Of a DNA stretch of 51,184 nucleotides, positions 41,870-49,021 are shown piece after piece; position 1 is the first letter of the stretch; the number at the start of each line of letters is the position of its first letter. The translations under genes were made by a program, and so were the position numbers. This DNA comes from Candidatus Alistipes intestinigallinarum (GTDB lineage: Bacteria > Bacteroidota > Bacteroidia > Bacteroidales > Rikenellaceae), in NCBI GenBank assembly GCA_019115745.1, contig DXDA01000001.1:1-51184 (forward strand). Direction: 5' to 3'. A model generated the notes under the pieces. The model was not told the origin of the DNA. It made no database searches and saw only the letters and a program-made list of their open reading frames with translations.

Positions 41870-43885
41870 ATGAAACGGTTGCTTCTTTCGCTCTTCGGAG
41901 CCCTCTTTTCCATGGGGATATTGTGTGCCTCCGCACCTTTGCGCCATGCCCATCCGGTGATGGCCGGAGGCGAGGAGGGACTCTCTCCCATGTCCTTCGG
42001 ATTGACCTACAGCAACCTCCCGCGCGGATTTGCTTACATCTCTTCCGACGCCTATCCCGATCTCTTCGTGCTCGTGACGCGGGGCCTCCGCGAAGCCTTG
42101 GGTTTCTGGCGCTGTGCCTATGACGCTACGGCCGAAGACGGTTCGCTGATCTACCGGGCTCCCGAGCGGGTTACGACCCCTTGGGATCAGAAAAACGGAG
42201 TCCCGCCCTCGCAGATCCGGATCTTTCAGGACGGCGATGCGGTCTATCTGTTGCGCCTTCGGGCCAAACTTCTCTACGTGGCCCGCTGGAACGGCGAGAA
42301 TGCCTTCGAGGAGATTGCCGTGAACGAGTTGCAGGGGATCGACTATCCGATCGCCTCGTTCGATTGCATCCGCCGCAACAAACGAGACCTGGAGCTGGCG
42401 ATTCTCTGTCACGACGGACAGTCCTACCGTCCCGAAACCTTCAAGGGAGACCGGCAGTCCTATTACGACGGAGCCGGGATCTATCGGGGTGCCCTGCACG
42501 GCTCGGGGTTGTTCCGTATGACGATCGACGCCGGAACGTGGCGGCAGATTAGCGACGTGGAGCAGGTTGGTCGGGACATGAATCTGGTGATCGGTGCCAG
42601 CGAAGTGGCTTGCGTGCGATCCGAGGACGGCAGCTACGACGGTTATCTCTTCACCAACCGCCTGGGAAGCATGAAGTTCATCCCTTACCGGAAAGGTTCG
42701 GCAAGCGAGGGCCTGGCTCCGTGCCATGTGATGCAGGACGAGAAACGGGTCCGGGTCCATACGGCCTACAGCTCCCGGCTTATCCCCTTCTCGGCCGATC
42801 GGGCCGGACGTCGGGACCTGATTATCGGAGGTGAGTCGGCGATGTACCGCTACCGCTTCCTGGGGCAGACCTCGACGGGTGCCCCGATCTATTCCGATCC
42901 GGAGCCGATCCTGCAGCGCAATGCTCCGCTCTACGGAGGTTCGCTGACGGTCCCGAACGTCGTGGATTGGGACGGTGACGGCGCGCTCGATATCGTGGCC
43001 GGAAATTCGGAAGGACGCCTGCTGTTCTTCAAGAACCGCGGTACGAATCTCGAACCCGATTTCGACCGTTCCAAAGAGTTGTGGGCCGGGGGCCGGCCGA
43101 TTCTCCTGCGTCCCGGATACCATGTGGTGCAAGGTCCCTTCGAAGCGTCGTGGGGCTATCTCTGCCCGACGGTCTGCGACTGGAACGGCGACGGATTGCT
43201 GGATGTGGTCGTCTCGGGATCGCGGGCCAAATTCGAGGTGATGCTGAACCGCGGAACCCGCGAAAAACCCGAACTCGATGCTCCCGTAGCCCTGAGTGTG
43301 GACAACCTGGAGCTGTACGGCACGTGGCGTGTCCGTCCGGCGATTGCGAAGATCGGAGACCGCAACGTGATCGTAATCATGGACAGCGACAACGCTCTGC
43401 ACCTCTATCGTCAGGTCGACGACTTCCATGTCGAGGATGCGGGGAAACTGCGTCTGACCGACGGCTCTCCGATTTCGGGCCACAACGATGCCCAGGAGCC
43501 GCTGGGACAGATGGGCCGCGGGAAATTGCGCTTCGTGGACTGGAACGGTGACGGGAAACTGGATCTGCTGATCGGTTCGATCAAGCGTTCGTCCTATCCG
43601 TCACCCGAACGCGGACTTCCTTATACGCGCTTCAAGAAAAAGCAGGTCGGGATGCAGGTGCTGCTGCTGCTCAATGTAGGCACCAATGAACGGATGGTTT
43701 TCAAGGAGCCGGTCCAGTTCCAGATCGACGGGAAGGATTTTCCGCTTGGAGCCCACTCGAATGCTCCGGAACCGTGCCTGCTGGGCGATACGTCGAACGG
43801 ACCCAATCTGTTGGTGGGGTGTGAGAGCGGCAAGTATTTCTTCTTCGAGCACGATCGGATCACAACGGTCGGAATTGACGATTGA
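41870..43885 (+). CDS. Second FG-GAP/VCBS-like secreted propeller
   Basis: The product has 671 residues. The ATG at 41870 is one nucleotide after the stop of the esterase gene and begins MKRLLLSLFGALFSMGILCA, a good signal peptide. Calcium-loop repeats are fewer and more diverged than in the first propeller: DWDGDGALDIV, DWNGDGLLDVV and DWNGDGKLDLL are clear, with degenerate blades between. The architecture resembles the gene at 21203 (AGNSEGRLLFF parallels AGNSAGEIAWI), so the operon begins and ends with related propellers. Function is unknown: glycan binding, or lyase/hydrolase activity. A terminator starts at its stop codon. Confidence 0.85.
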   Translation: MKRLLLSLFGALFSMGILCASAPLRHAHPVMAGGEEGLSPMSFGLTYSNLPRGFAYISSDAYPDLFVLVTRGLREALGFWRCAYDATAEDGSLIYRAPERVTTPWDQKNGVPPSQIRIFQDGDAVYLLRLRAKLLYVARWNGENAFEEIAVNELQGIDYPIASFDCIRRNKRDLELAILCHDGQSYRPETFKGDRQSYYDGAGIYRGALHGSGLFRMTIDAGTWRQISDVEQVGRDMNLVIGASEVACVRSEDGSYDGYLFTNRLGSMKFIPYRKGSASEGLAPCHVMQDEKRVRVHTAYSSRLIPFSADRAGRRDLIIGGESAMYRYRFLGQTSTGAPIYSDPEPILQRNAPLYGGSLTVPNVVDWDGDGALDIVAGNSEGRLLFFKNRGTNLEPDFDRSKELWAGGRPILLRPGYHVVQGPFEASWGYLCPTVCDWNGDGLLDVVVSGSRAKFEVMLNRGTREKPELDAPVALSVDNLELYGTWRVRPAIAKIGDRNVIVIMDSDNALHLYRQVDDFHVEDAGKLRLTDGSPISGHNDAQEPLGQMGRGKLRFVDWNGDGKLDLLIGSIKRSSYPSPERGLPYTRFKKKQVGMQVLLLLNVGTNERMVFKEPVQFQIDGKDFPLGAHSNAPEPCLLGDTSNGPNLLVGCESGKYFFFEHDRITTVGIDD

Positions 43886-43914
43886 AAAAAGGCGGGGTTT
43901 TCCCCGCCTTTTTT
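43885..43914. terminator. Bidirectional terminator ending the glycan operon
   Basis: A perfect 13-bp stem (43885-43897 with 43902-43914), seven G-C pairs flanked by A6/T6, with a TTTT loop. The stop codon of the propeller gene ends at its first base. It serves both convergent transcripts. Confidence 0.92.
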
Positions 43915-43936
43915 CTGAGATTGTCTTTTCGCCTGC

Positions 43937-44653
43937 TCAGCCGATGAGTTTCAGCAGCCGACTCTCCTCCGTGTCGGGAAACAGGTGCCGGAAATGGTCG
44001 TGCAAGCATTCGAACGATTCGGCCGGAGTGCGGTCGACGTTGAGCGTTCCATAAAGCGCTTCCGGAGTCGTATAGCGAGCTACGCCCCAGCCGTAGGGAT
44101 TGCCATGACGGTCTATGTTGTACTCGAAATCGGCGATCACGAGCCGCATCTCCATCTGCAATCGCGTCAGAATCGGGTCCAGAGAGATTTTTTCATCCTC
44201 CGGGACTTCCGACGCCAGGTCTCTCGTGGTGCGTTTGCCTCGTCCTTTGGCAAAGCCGAGCATTCGGCGCAACTCCTGAATGGTGGCCGTGCCTTCAACC
44301 TGAATGGTTTGCAGGACCACATCGTCCAGAGCCGCCAGATCTTCGTTGGGCGCCAGCAGCCGCGAGCGCCGGTAATTGGCCCAGTCGGGCAGCCATTCGC
44401 GGCTGACGAATCCCGCCTTGCGGTTGAAGAATTTTCCGTAGGCGCAGCGTCCGTCGCGGATGATGGGGCCTTTCCACTCCCAGGCTCCCTCCTCGTCGGT
44501 GAACCAATACTCCGGGGCGATCGTCTCTTCGATCGAAAAACCGGGAATGCCGCACCGGAAGAAGGGTAGAAATCCGAGTTCGAGGCATCGCTCCTCGACA
44601 TCGGTCGAACTGTTCAAGAGTCGTTTCATCCGTTTTTGATCGCTTGCTTCCAT
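43937..44653 (-). CDS. AlkZ-related winged-helix-like protein
   Basis: The product has 238 residues from the ATG at 44653 (MEASDQKRMKRLLNSSTDVE); longer upstream starts run into a decamer repeat and are unlikely. Recognisable blocks are FLPFFRCGIPGFSIEE, WKGPIIRDGRCAYGKFFNRK, FVSREWLPDWANYRRSR and LQMEMRLVIADFEYNIDRHG. This looks like the Bacteroidota/Firmicutes family usually labelled AlkZ-related, after the interstrand-crosslink glycosylase AlkZ/YcaQ. A true glycosylase activity is not shown, and the name is my recollection of the pattern rather than a search result. No signal; cytoplasmic. It lies downstream of the DeoR gene on the same strand, 136 nt away. Confidence 0.6.
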   Translation of the reverse strand: MEASDQKRMKRLLNSSTDVEERCLELGFLPFFRCGIPGFSIEETIAPEYWFTDEEGAWEWKGPIIRDGRCAYGKFFNRKAGFVSREWLPDWANYRRSRLLAPNEDLAALDDVVLQTIQVEGTATIQELRRMLGFAKGRGKRTTRDLASEVPEDEKISLDPILTRLQMEMRLVIADFEYNIDRHGNPYGWGVARYTTPEALYGTLNVDRTPAESFECLHDHFRHLFPDTEESRLLKLIG

Positions 44654-44720
44654 GGCATAAATCGGAATGGGGTATAACGTACCGCGTTTCGCCTGCGCAT
44701 AGGTTGGATTTTGAACCAGC

Positions 44721-44770
44721 CCCAATCCAATGCAATTCAATGCAATTCAATGCAGCCCAGTCCAATCCAG
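44721..44770. repeat. Five imperfect 10-bp tandem repeats
   Basis: The units are CCCAATCCAA, TGCAATTCAA, TGCAATTCAA, TGCAGCCCAG and TCCAATCCAG. The array lies in the leader of the AlkZ-related gene. The flanking TTGGATT (44704-44710) is complementary to AATCCAA of the first unit, so a hairpin can form. Confidence 0.8.
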
Positions 44771-44789
44771 CTCAGCCCCCCTCCGGCTG

Positions 44790-45563
44790 TTATTTGACGA
44801 CGATCAGGTCCACGCCGGCCTCTTCGAGCGCCGCTGCCATCTGCTCGGAGACCTCTCCGTCCGTTACGATCACATCCACGTCCTCCAGCGAACCGATGCG
44901 ACCGAAACCTCGCTGTCCGAATTTCGTGGAGTCGGCCAGCACAATCGTCTTTGAGGCCGAAGCCATCATTCGGCGCGTCAACTGCGCCTCCTCGATCGTC
45001 GAGGTGGTGATTCCGTGTTCGAGGTCGATGCCGTCGACCCCGAAAAAGAGCTTCGAACAGATGCAGTCTTCCAGTCCCCGGGTGGTCTCGCTGCCCAGAA
45101 CCGACAGCGATTTCTTGTGCACCGTACCGCCCAACTGAACGACATTCACGTTCTCGACATCGTTGAGCAGGACTCCGAGTCGCAGGAAGGGGGTCACGAT
45201 GTTCAGGTGGTGCCACGGACGCATCCGGATCTCCTCGGCAAAGGCGTAAATTGTCGATCCCGAGGCCACGATCACCGAATCGCTGTCGTCCAGCAACTCC
45301 ACGGCACGACGGGCGATGGCCTGTTTGGCATCGCGGTTGATGTTGTCCTTGACGTGCACGTCGAGATCCGCCACATGCGGATTGGCCGGGCGGGCGCTTC
45401 CGTGCACCTTGTAGAGAAGTCCCTTGCTTTCGAGGATCTTCACGTCCTTGCGGATGGTGACCTTCGTCACGCCCAACTCATTGGCGATATCCGTAATGCG
45501 CACGAAGCCGTGTGCGTTCAGCGAATCGAGAATATATTTGTGCCGTTCGGCAATGCTCAACAT
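44790..45563 (-). CDS. DeoR/GlpR-family transcriptional repressor
   Basis: This 257-residue regulator starts at 45563 (MLSIAERHKYILDSLNAHGF); an upstream extension would cross its own promoter. The DeoR helix-turn-helix is VRITDIANELGVTKVTIRKD (about residues 20-40), followed by LLYKVHGSA. The sensor domain of the family shows IARRAVELLDDSDSVIVASG, GSTIYAFAEE, FFGVDGIDLEHGITT and IVLADSTKFGQRG. Members sense phosphorylated metabolites; GlpR senses glycerol 3-phosphate. Its neighbours handle glycerol phosphates, so a glycerol-phosphate effector is likely. A 13-bp word in its promoter recurs upstream of the phosphodiesterase gene. Confidence 0.93.
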   Translation of the reverse strand: MLSIAERHKYILDSLNAHGFVRITDIANELGVTKVTIRKDVKILESKGLLYKVHGSARPANPHVADLDVHVKDNINRDAKQAIARRAVELLDDSDSVIVASGSTIYAFAEEIRMRPWHHLNIVTPFLRLGVLLNDVENVNVVQLGGTVHKKSLSVLGSETTRGLEDCICSKLFFGVDGIDLEHGITTSTIEEAQLTRRMMASASKTIVLADSTKFGQRGFGRIGSLEDVDVIVTDGEVSEQMAAALEEAGVDLIVVK

Positions 45564-45589
45564 GGTTTCCTGATCAAAAAAGTGCAACA

Positions 45590-45602
45590 AAAAGTTGTCA
45601 AA
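45590..45602. promoter_or_regulatory. Candidate DeoR operator A
   Basis: AAAAGTTGTCAAA lies immediately downstream of the -7 box of the deoR-type gene and overlaps an inverted repeat CAAC-N5-GTTG (45585-45597). The identical word occurs at 48917-48929. Confidence 0.5.
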
Positions 45603-45604
45603 GG

Positions 45605-45635
45605 CAAATATAGCGAAATTTCCGCTCTTCCCCAA
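45605..45635 (-). promoter_or_regulatory. Promoter of the deoR-type gene
   Basis: On the minus strand TTG (45635-45633), 20 nt, then TATATTTG (45612-45605), a perfect -7 box, 41 nt before the ATG. Confidence 0.7.
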
Positions 45636-45690
45636 GGAAAATCTCCCGGATAAATCGCTGCTGTTCAAACCTGCCGGATTGTCGGAGAAA

Positions 45691-47163
45691 TTATCGGTGT
45701 TCGGTCTCCGCTTCGGCGGCGTAGCCGTCGGCCCGGGCACCCCACATCAGCAGGAAGACCCCCATGCCGATGAGCGCCATGCCGAGGATCCCCACATAGG
45801 CCCAGTTCCAGCCGTAGTGCTGCGCGACGAAGCCGAGTCCCACGCCCGAAACGAGTGTCGAGGCGTAGCCGAAGAGTCCGGTCAGGCCGTTTGCCGTTGC
45901 GGCGGCCTTTTTCGTGGCCTGGTTGGCTGCGGCGATTCCGATGAGGGCCTGCGGTCCGTAGATGCAGAACCCGGCGGCGCAGAGCGTGGCGAAGAGAAGC
46001 CAGATCGGAGCGTCGGCGGGCAATTGCCAGAAGAGGAAGACGAAGAGGGCCGCTCCGGCCATGCAGAAGACGCAGGTGCGGTGTGCCCGACCCTTCAGCC
46101 AGCGGTCCGTGGCCCATCCGGCGAAGAGCATTCCGAGGATTCCGGCAATCTCGAACATCGCCACCAGCCAGCCGGCGTGTGCCATGCTGACCCCTTTCGA
46201 CTGGCTCAGCAGCGATGGCCCCCAGTCCAGCACCGAGAAGCGGACGACATAGACGAAAAAGTTCGCTACGCCGAGGGTCCAGATCAACGGGTTGCGGAAG
46301 ACGTGCTTCATGAGGAAGGCCTTGTATTCGGCGCCTTTTCGGTCGGCGGCTCCTTTCGCGGTGCCGTTGCCGGTTTCGGTTCCTTCGAGCTCGGGCAGGC
46401 CGACCGACGTCGGCGTGTCGCGCAGGAAGAGCACCAGCCCGATGGCCCCGGCGAAGGCGATGGCCGAGGGGATCCAGAAGCACCACCGCCAGGCCCCGGA
46501 GTGCGCGGCAAAGTTCATCACCGTGGCCATTCCCTCGGGATCGGAGGCCGCAACGCCCAGATTGGCCGCAATCCGTGCTACGGCTTCCGGGTCTGCGGAG
46601 AGATTCTGCCCCAGGTGTCCCATGACGTATCCGCAGAGGATCACCACCAGTCCGGCGCCGATCGAGTGCGAGGTGTTCCATACGGACATCTTCGTGGCCA
46701 GCTCCGTGGGCGGGATCCAGTGGGTCAGCAGCCGGGCGCAGGGCGGGAATCCCGATCCCTGCAGCAAGCCGTTGACCACCCACATGATTCCCATGAAGAG
46801 AATCATCGTGTTGGTGAAGCGGTCGCCGGTCTCTTGGCCGGTGATCCAGGTGGAGATGTCCTCGCCGAATCCGAAGGCGAAGTTGGCCAAGGCGCAGAGT
46901 GCCAGGCCGATGGCCATGTACCAGCGGGCGTTCATGCGGTCGGCCAGGATGCCGTTCACGAAGCGCGAGAGGCCGTAGATGACGCCGTTGAGCGTCAGGA
47001 AGATGCCGAGGCTGACCTTCGAGATGCCGAGGTCGGCCTCCAGGCCGGGCATGGCCAGCGAGAAGTTCTTGCGGACGAAGTAGAAGAGCGCATATCCGAT
47101 CATCGTGGCGAGGATCGTGCGCATCTGCCAATGTTTGAAACGCTTGTTCTGTTCGGGTGTCAT
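45691..47163 (-). CDS. MFS organophosphate:phosphate antiporter (GlpT-like)
   Basis: This 490-residue inner-membrane protein (start at 47163, MTPEQNKRFKHWQMRTILAT) has 12 hydrophobic helices. OPA-family features are visible: YALFYFVRKNFSLAMPGLEA in helix 1, GLSRFVNGILADRMNARWYM in the 2-3 loop, GMIM-like LFMGIMWVVNGLLQGSGFPP, and NTSHSIGAG. Transporters of this family exchange glycerol 3-phosphate, hexose phosphates or phosphoglycerate for phosphate. Adjacent genes for glycerol-1-phosphate dehydrogenase, a DeoR/GlpR repressor and a glycerophosphodiesterase make a glycerol phosphate the likely substrate. The dehydrogenase gene is 95 nt upstream on the same strand. Confidence 0.9.
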   Translation of the reverse strand: MTPEQNKRFKHWQMRTILATMIGYALFYFVRKNFSLAMPGLEADLGISKVSLGIFLTLNGVIYGLSRFVNGILADRMNARWYMAIGLALCALANFAFGFGEDISTWITGQETGDRFTNTMILFMGIMWVVNGLLQGSGFPPCARLLTHWIPPTELATKMSVWNTSHSIGAGLVVILCGYVMGHLGQNLSADPEAVARIAANLGVAASDPEGMATVMNFAAHSGAWRWCFWIPSAIAFAGAIGLVLFLRDTPTSVGLPELEGTETGNGTAKGAADRKGAEYKAFLMKHVFRNPLIWTLGVANFFVYVVRFSVLDWGPSLLSQSKGVSMAHAGWLVAMFEIAGILGMLFAGWATDRWLKGRAHRTCVFCMAGAALFVFLFWQLPADAPIWLLFATLCAAGFCIYGPQALIGIAAANQATKKAAATANGLTGLFGYASTLVSGVGLGFVAQHYGWNWAYVGILGMALIGMGVFLLMWGARADGYAAEAETEHR

Positions 47164-47190
47164 CGCAGGTAAAATGGCGGTTTCGATCAA

Positions 47191-47198
47191 CAAAGATA
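47191..47198 (-). promoter_or_regulatory. Possible own promoter of the GlpT-like gene
   Basis: Minus-strand TATCTTTG (47198-47191) is a perfect -7 box, 27 nt before the ATG. The nearest TTTG upstream gives a 25-nt spacer, longer than usual. Confidence 0.4.
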
Positions 47199-47258
47199 GG
47201 ACGTTCGGGGGAGAACGCGGCTACAAAACGATGAAAACGGAGTCCGGTCGGGTTGCCG

Positions 47259-48599
47259 TCAATGGATGCTCCACACGCAACCCGGACCGAACAGCCGTTC
47301 GAGCCACGCCTCCATCCATCCGCAGCGGACGGCGACGTCGACGACCGAATAGCGGCTCCGCATGTAGGGGAGTTTCCGGAACGCTTCGAGGAAACGGGTC
47401 CGGGAGACGCCGATCTGCTCCGGTTCGCTGGGGGCTCCGACGAGCTGCAGCCGCCGCTGCACCTCCCCGAAGGGGATGATCTGCCGACGGATGCGCTCCC
47501 GCAGCTCGGGCCACGCCTCTTTCAGCCGCAACAGCTCTTCGCGCAGCCCCTCCTTGCCGACGTATTTGTCGCGGGTCTCCTTCAGCGCCCGGGCCACGAG
47601 TTCGGGATTGTCGCCGAAAAGGGCCCGGATGTCGGACTCGGTCTCGCTCCACGAGCGCCACGCTGCGACACAGCGGTCGATGTCGAGCTGCTCGACGGGG
47701 GCCTCCAGCAGCATCTCGAAGAGGGCCGTCGAGGCCAGGGTTCCGATTCCGACCTTGAAGCCGTGGGAGACCGAAGCGCCGTTGTAGCGCAGGTGCTCCA
47801 TGTCCCACAGGTGGCTGAACTGGTGCTCGGCTCCCGAGGCGGGGCGGCTCGACTGCACGGCCTGCATGGCGAAGCCGCTCAGAAGCAGCCCTTCGGCCAG
47901 TTGCCCGGTCTTCCCGACCTCTCCGGCATGAACCCCGGCCGGATCGGAAAGGGCCTCCTGCAGATCATCCTGGACCAGAGCGAAGGCAAACGGATCGATC
48001 GGATCGGACCCGACGGCATCGGCCAGCATCCAGTCGGCTCCGGCCGGGATCTTGGCGATCAGATCGGCGTATCCCGAGGCGGAGAGCTCCGCGGGAGCGG
48101 CTGCGGCGATCGACGGGTCGAACAACATGCCGAGCGGTGCCGGGCAGTCGAAGGTCTGTTTGTTTCCGTCCTTCGTGATCGAGGCGCCGTAGGCGGTATA
48201 TCCGTCCATCGAGGCGGCCGTGCCGACGGTCATGTAGCGGCGGCCGTTGTGATGGGACGAGAGTTTGGTCAGGTCGTTGATGACGCCCGAGCCGACGGCC
48301 ACCGGAACGGCATCGGTCCGGGACAGTACGTCGTCGAGCTCCTCGACGAAGCGCCATTCGGCATAGAGCGACGGGTCGTCGAAGATATGGGGTTGATCCT
48401 GCTGGATTCCGGCTTCGGCGAGGTGCCGGCGGACCTCTTCGCCGGCCACGCGCCACGTATTGAGGTCCGCTACGACAACGGCCCGTTTTCCGGGGAAGAG
48501 CTGCGTGAAGAGTTCCGCCACGCGGGGGAGCGTCCCGACTCCGAATACCACGGCCCGGGTATCGGTCGTGCGCATCAAAGCGTTTTCAATCTTGTTCAT
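47259..48599 (-). CDS. sn-Glycerol-1-phosphate dehydrogenase (AraM/EgsA family)
   Basis: The product has 446 residues and interconverts dihydroxyacetone phosphate and sn-glycerol 1-phosphate with NAD(P)H. Motifs of the iron-alcohol-dehydrogenase-like fold are present: VAVGSGVINDLTKL in the nucleotide-binding part, TVGTAASMDGYTAYGASITK, an Asp in AKIPAGADWMLAD, and metal-ligand His residues in SGAEHQFSHLWDME and SHGFKVGIG. It is longer than AraM of Bacillus because of a C-terminal helical extension of about 100 residues. In Bacillus the enzyme makes G1P for lipids. Here, with transporter, phosphodiesterase and DeoR regulator, it could equally run in the catabolic direction. Confidence 0.93.
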   Translation of the reverse strand: MNKIENALMRTTDTRAVVFGVGTLPRVAELFTQLFPGKRAVVVADLNTWRVAGEEVRRHLAEAGIQQDQPHIFDDPSLYAEWRFVEELDDVLSRTDAVPVAVGSGVINDLTKLSSHHNGRRYMTVGTAASMDGYTAYGASITKDGNKQTFDCPAPLGMLFDPSIAAAAPAELSASGYADLIAKIPAGADWMLADAVGSDPIDPFAFALVQDDLQEALSDPAGVHAGEVGKTGQLAEGLLLSGFAMQAVQSSRPASGAEHQFSHLWDMEHLRYNGASVSHGFKVGIGTLASTALFEMLLEAPVEQLDIDRCVAAWRSWSETESDIRALFGDNPELVARALKETRDKYVGKEGLREELLRLKEAWPELRERIRRQIIPFGEVQRRLQLVGAPSEPEQIGVSRTRFLEAFRKLPYMRSRYSVVDVAVRCGWMEAWLERLFGPGCVWSIH

Positions 48600-48719
48600 G
48601 CGAGTTGATTTTGGTTTCCTTATATATTAGGGGGAGCAGGACGCGGGGTTCTGATTCCCGATTTTCGTATGTCGGTTTCGTCTGCGTGCGGCCTTTTGCG
48701 GTGGGCGCTTCAAGCAGGA

Positions 48720-48751
48720 CAAAAATAAGTACAAATTTTCTTTTCTGCAAA
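48720..48751 (-). promoter_or_regulatory. Promoter of the glycerol-1-phosphate dehydrogenase gene
   Basis: On the minus strand TTTG (48751-48748), 20 nt, then TATTTTTG (48727-48720), both perfect consensus elements. The leader before the ATG at 48599 is about 115 nt. Confidence 0.65.
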
Positions 48752-48916
48752 TAAAAGAAAGCTAAAAATAGATAATTGGAAATAAAAGGAAAGTATTGTG
48801 AGGTGCAGAAAAAGAAATCTTTCGGAGTGTTTTTGGCCTATAATCGGCTGTTTTATAGTTTATTAGCACGGTATTTCTTCTTGAATGAAATTTTTGAAAT
48901 GGAAATTTAATAGATC

Positions 48917-48929
48917 AAAAGTTGTCAAA
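48917..48929. promoter_or_regulatory. Candidate DeoR operator B
   Basis: AAAAGTTGTCAAA is identical over 13 bp to the word at 45590-45602. Here it overlaps the -33 element of the phosphodiesterase promoter. Confidence 0.5.
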
Positions 48930-48952
48930 AAGAAAATTAAAACATAAATTTG
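48922..48952 (+). promoter_or_regulatory. Promoter of the phosphodiesterase gene
   Basis: TTG (48922-48924), 20 nt, then TAAATTTG (48945-48952), a perfect -7 box, 69 nt before the ATG. Confidence 0.65.
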
Positions 48953-49021
48953 AAAGCCGGAAAACAGAATATATGCCCGAAAATGGGGGCTTTGCGATAG
49001 AAAACTTCAAAAAATACCGCC

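Larger units (their letters stand above)
48600..49021. other. AT-rich divergent intergenic region
   Basis: These 422 nt separate the dehydrogenase (minus) from the phosphodiesterase (plus). The part from about 48720 is much richer in A+T than the coding DNA around it. It contains a promoter for each direction and candidate operator B. I see no small gene or RNA in the middle part (48755-48915). Confidence 0.7.

Noticed and set aside
21203..43885. Sialic acid (Neu5Ac) utilization locus
   Set aside because: The NanA-family aldolase, SSS symporter, sialidase folds and O-acetylesterase suggest it. However, there is no ManNAc kinase or epimerase, no FRIP motif, and FucI plus ribulokinase have no place in Neu5Ac catabolism. 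It remains a weaker alternative.
45595..47172. 525-codon plus-strand ORF
   Set aside because: It is the shadow of the GlpT-like gene, which shows clear membrane helices and family motifs on the minus strand.
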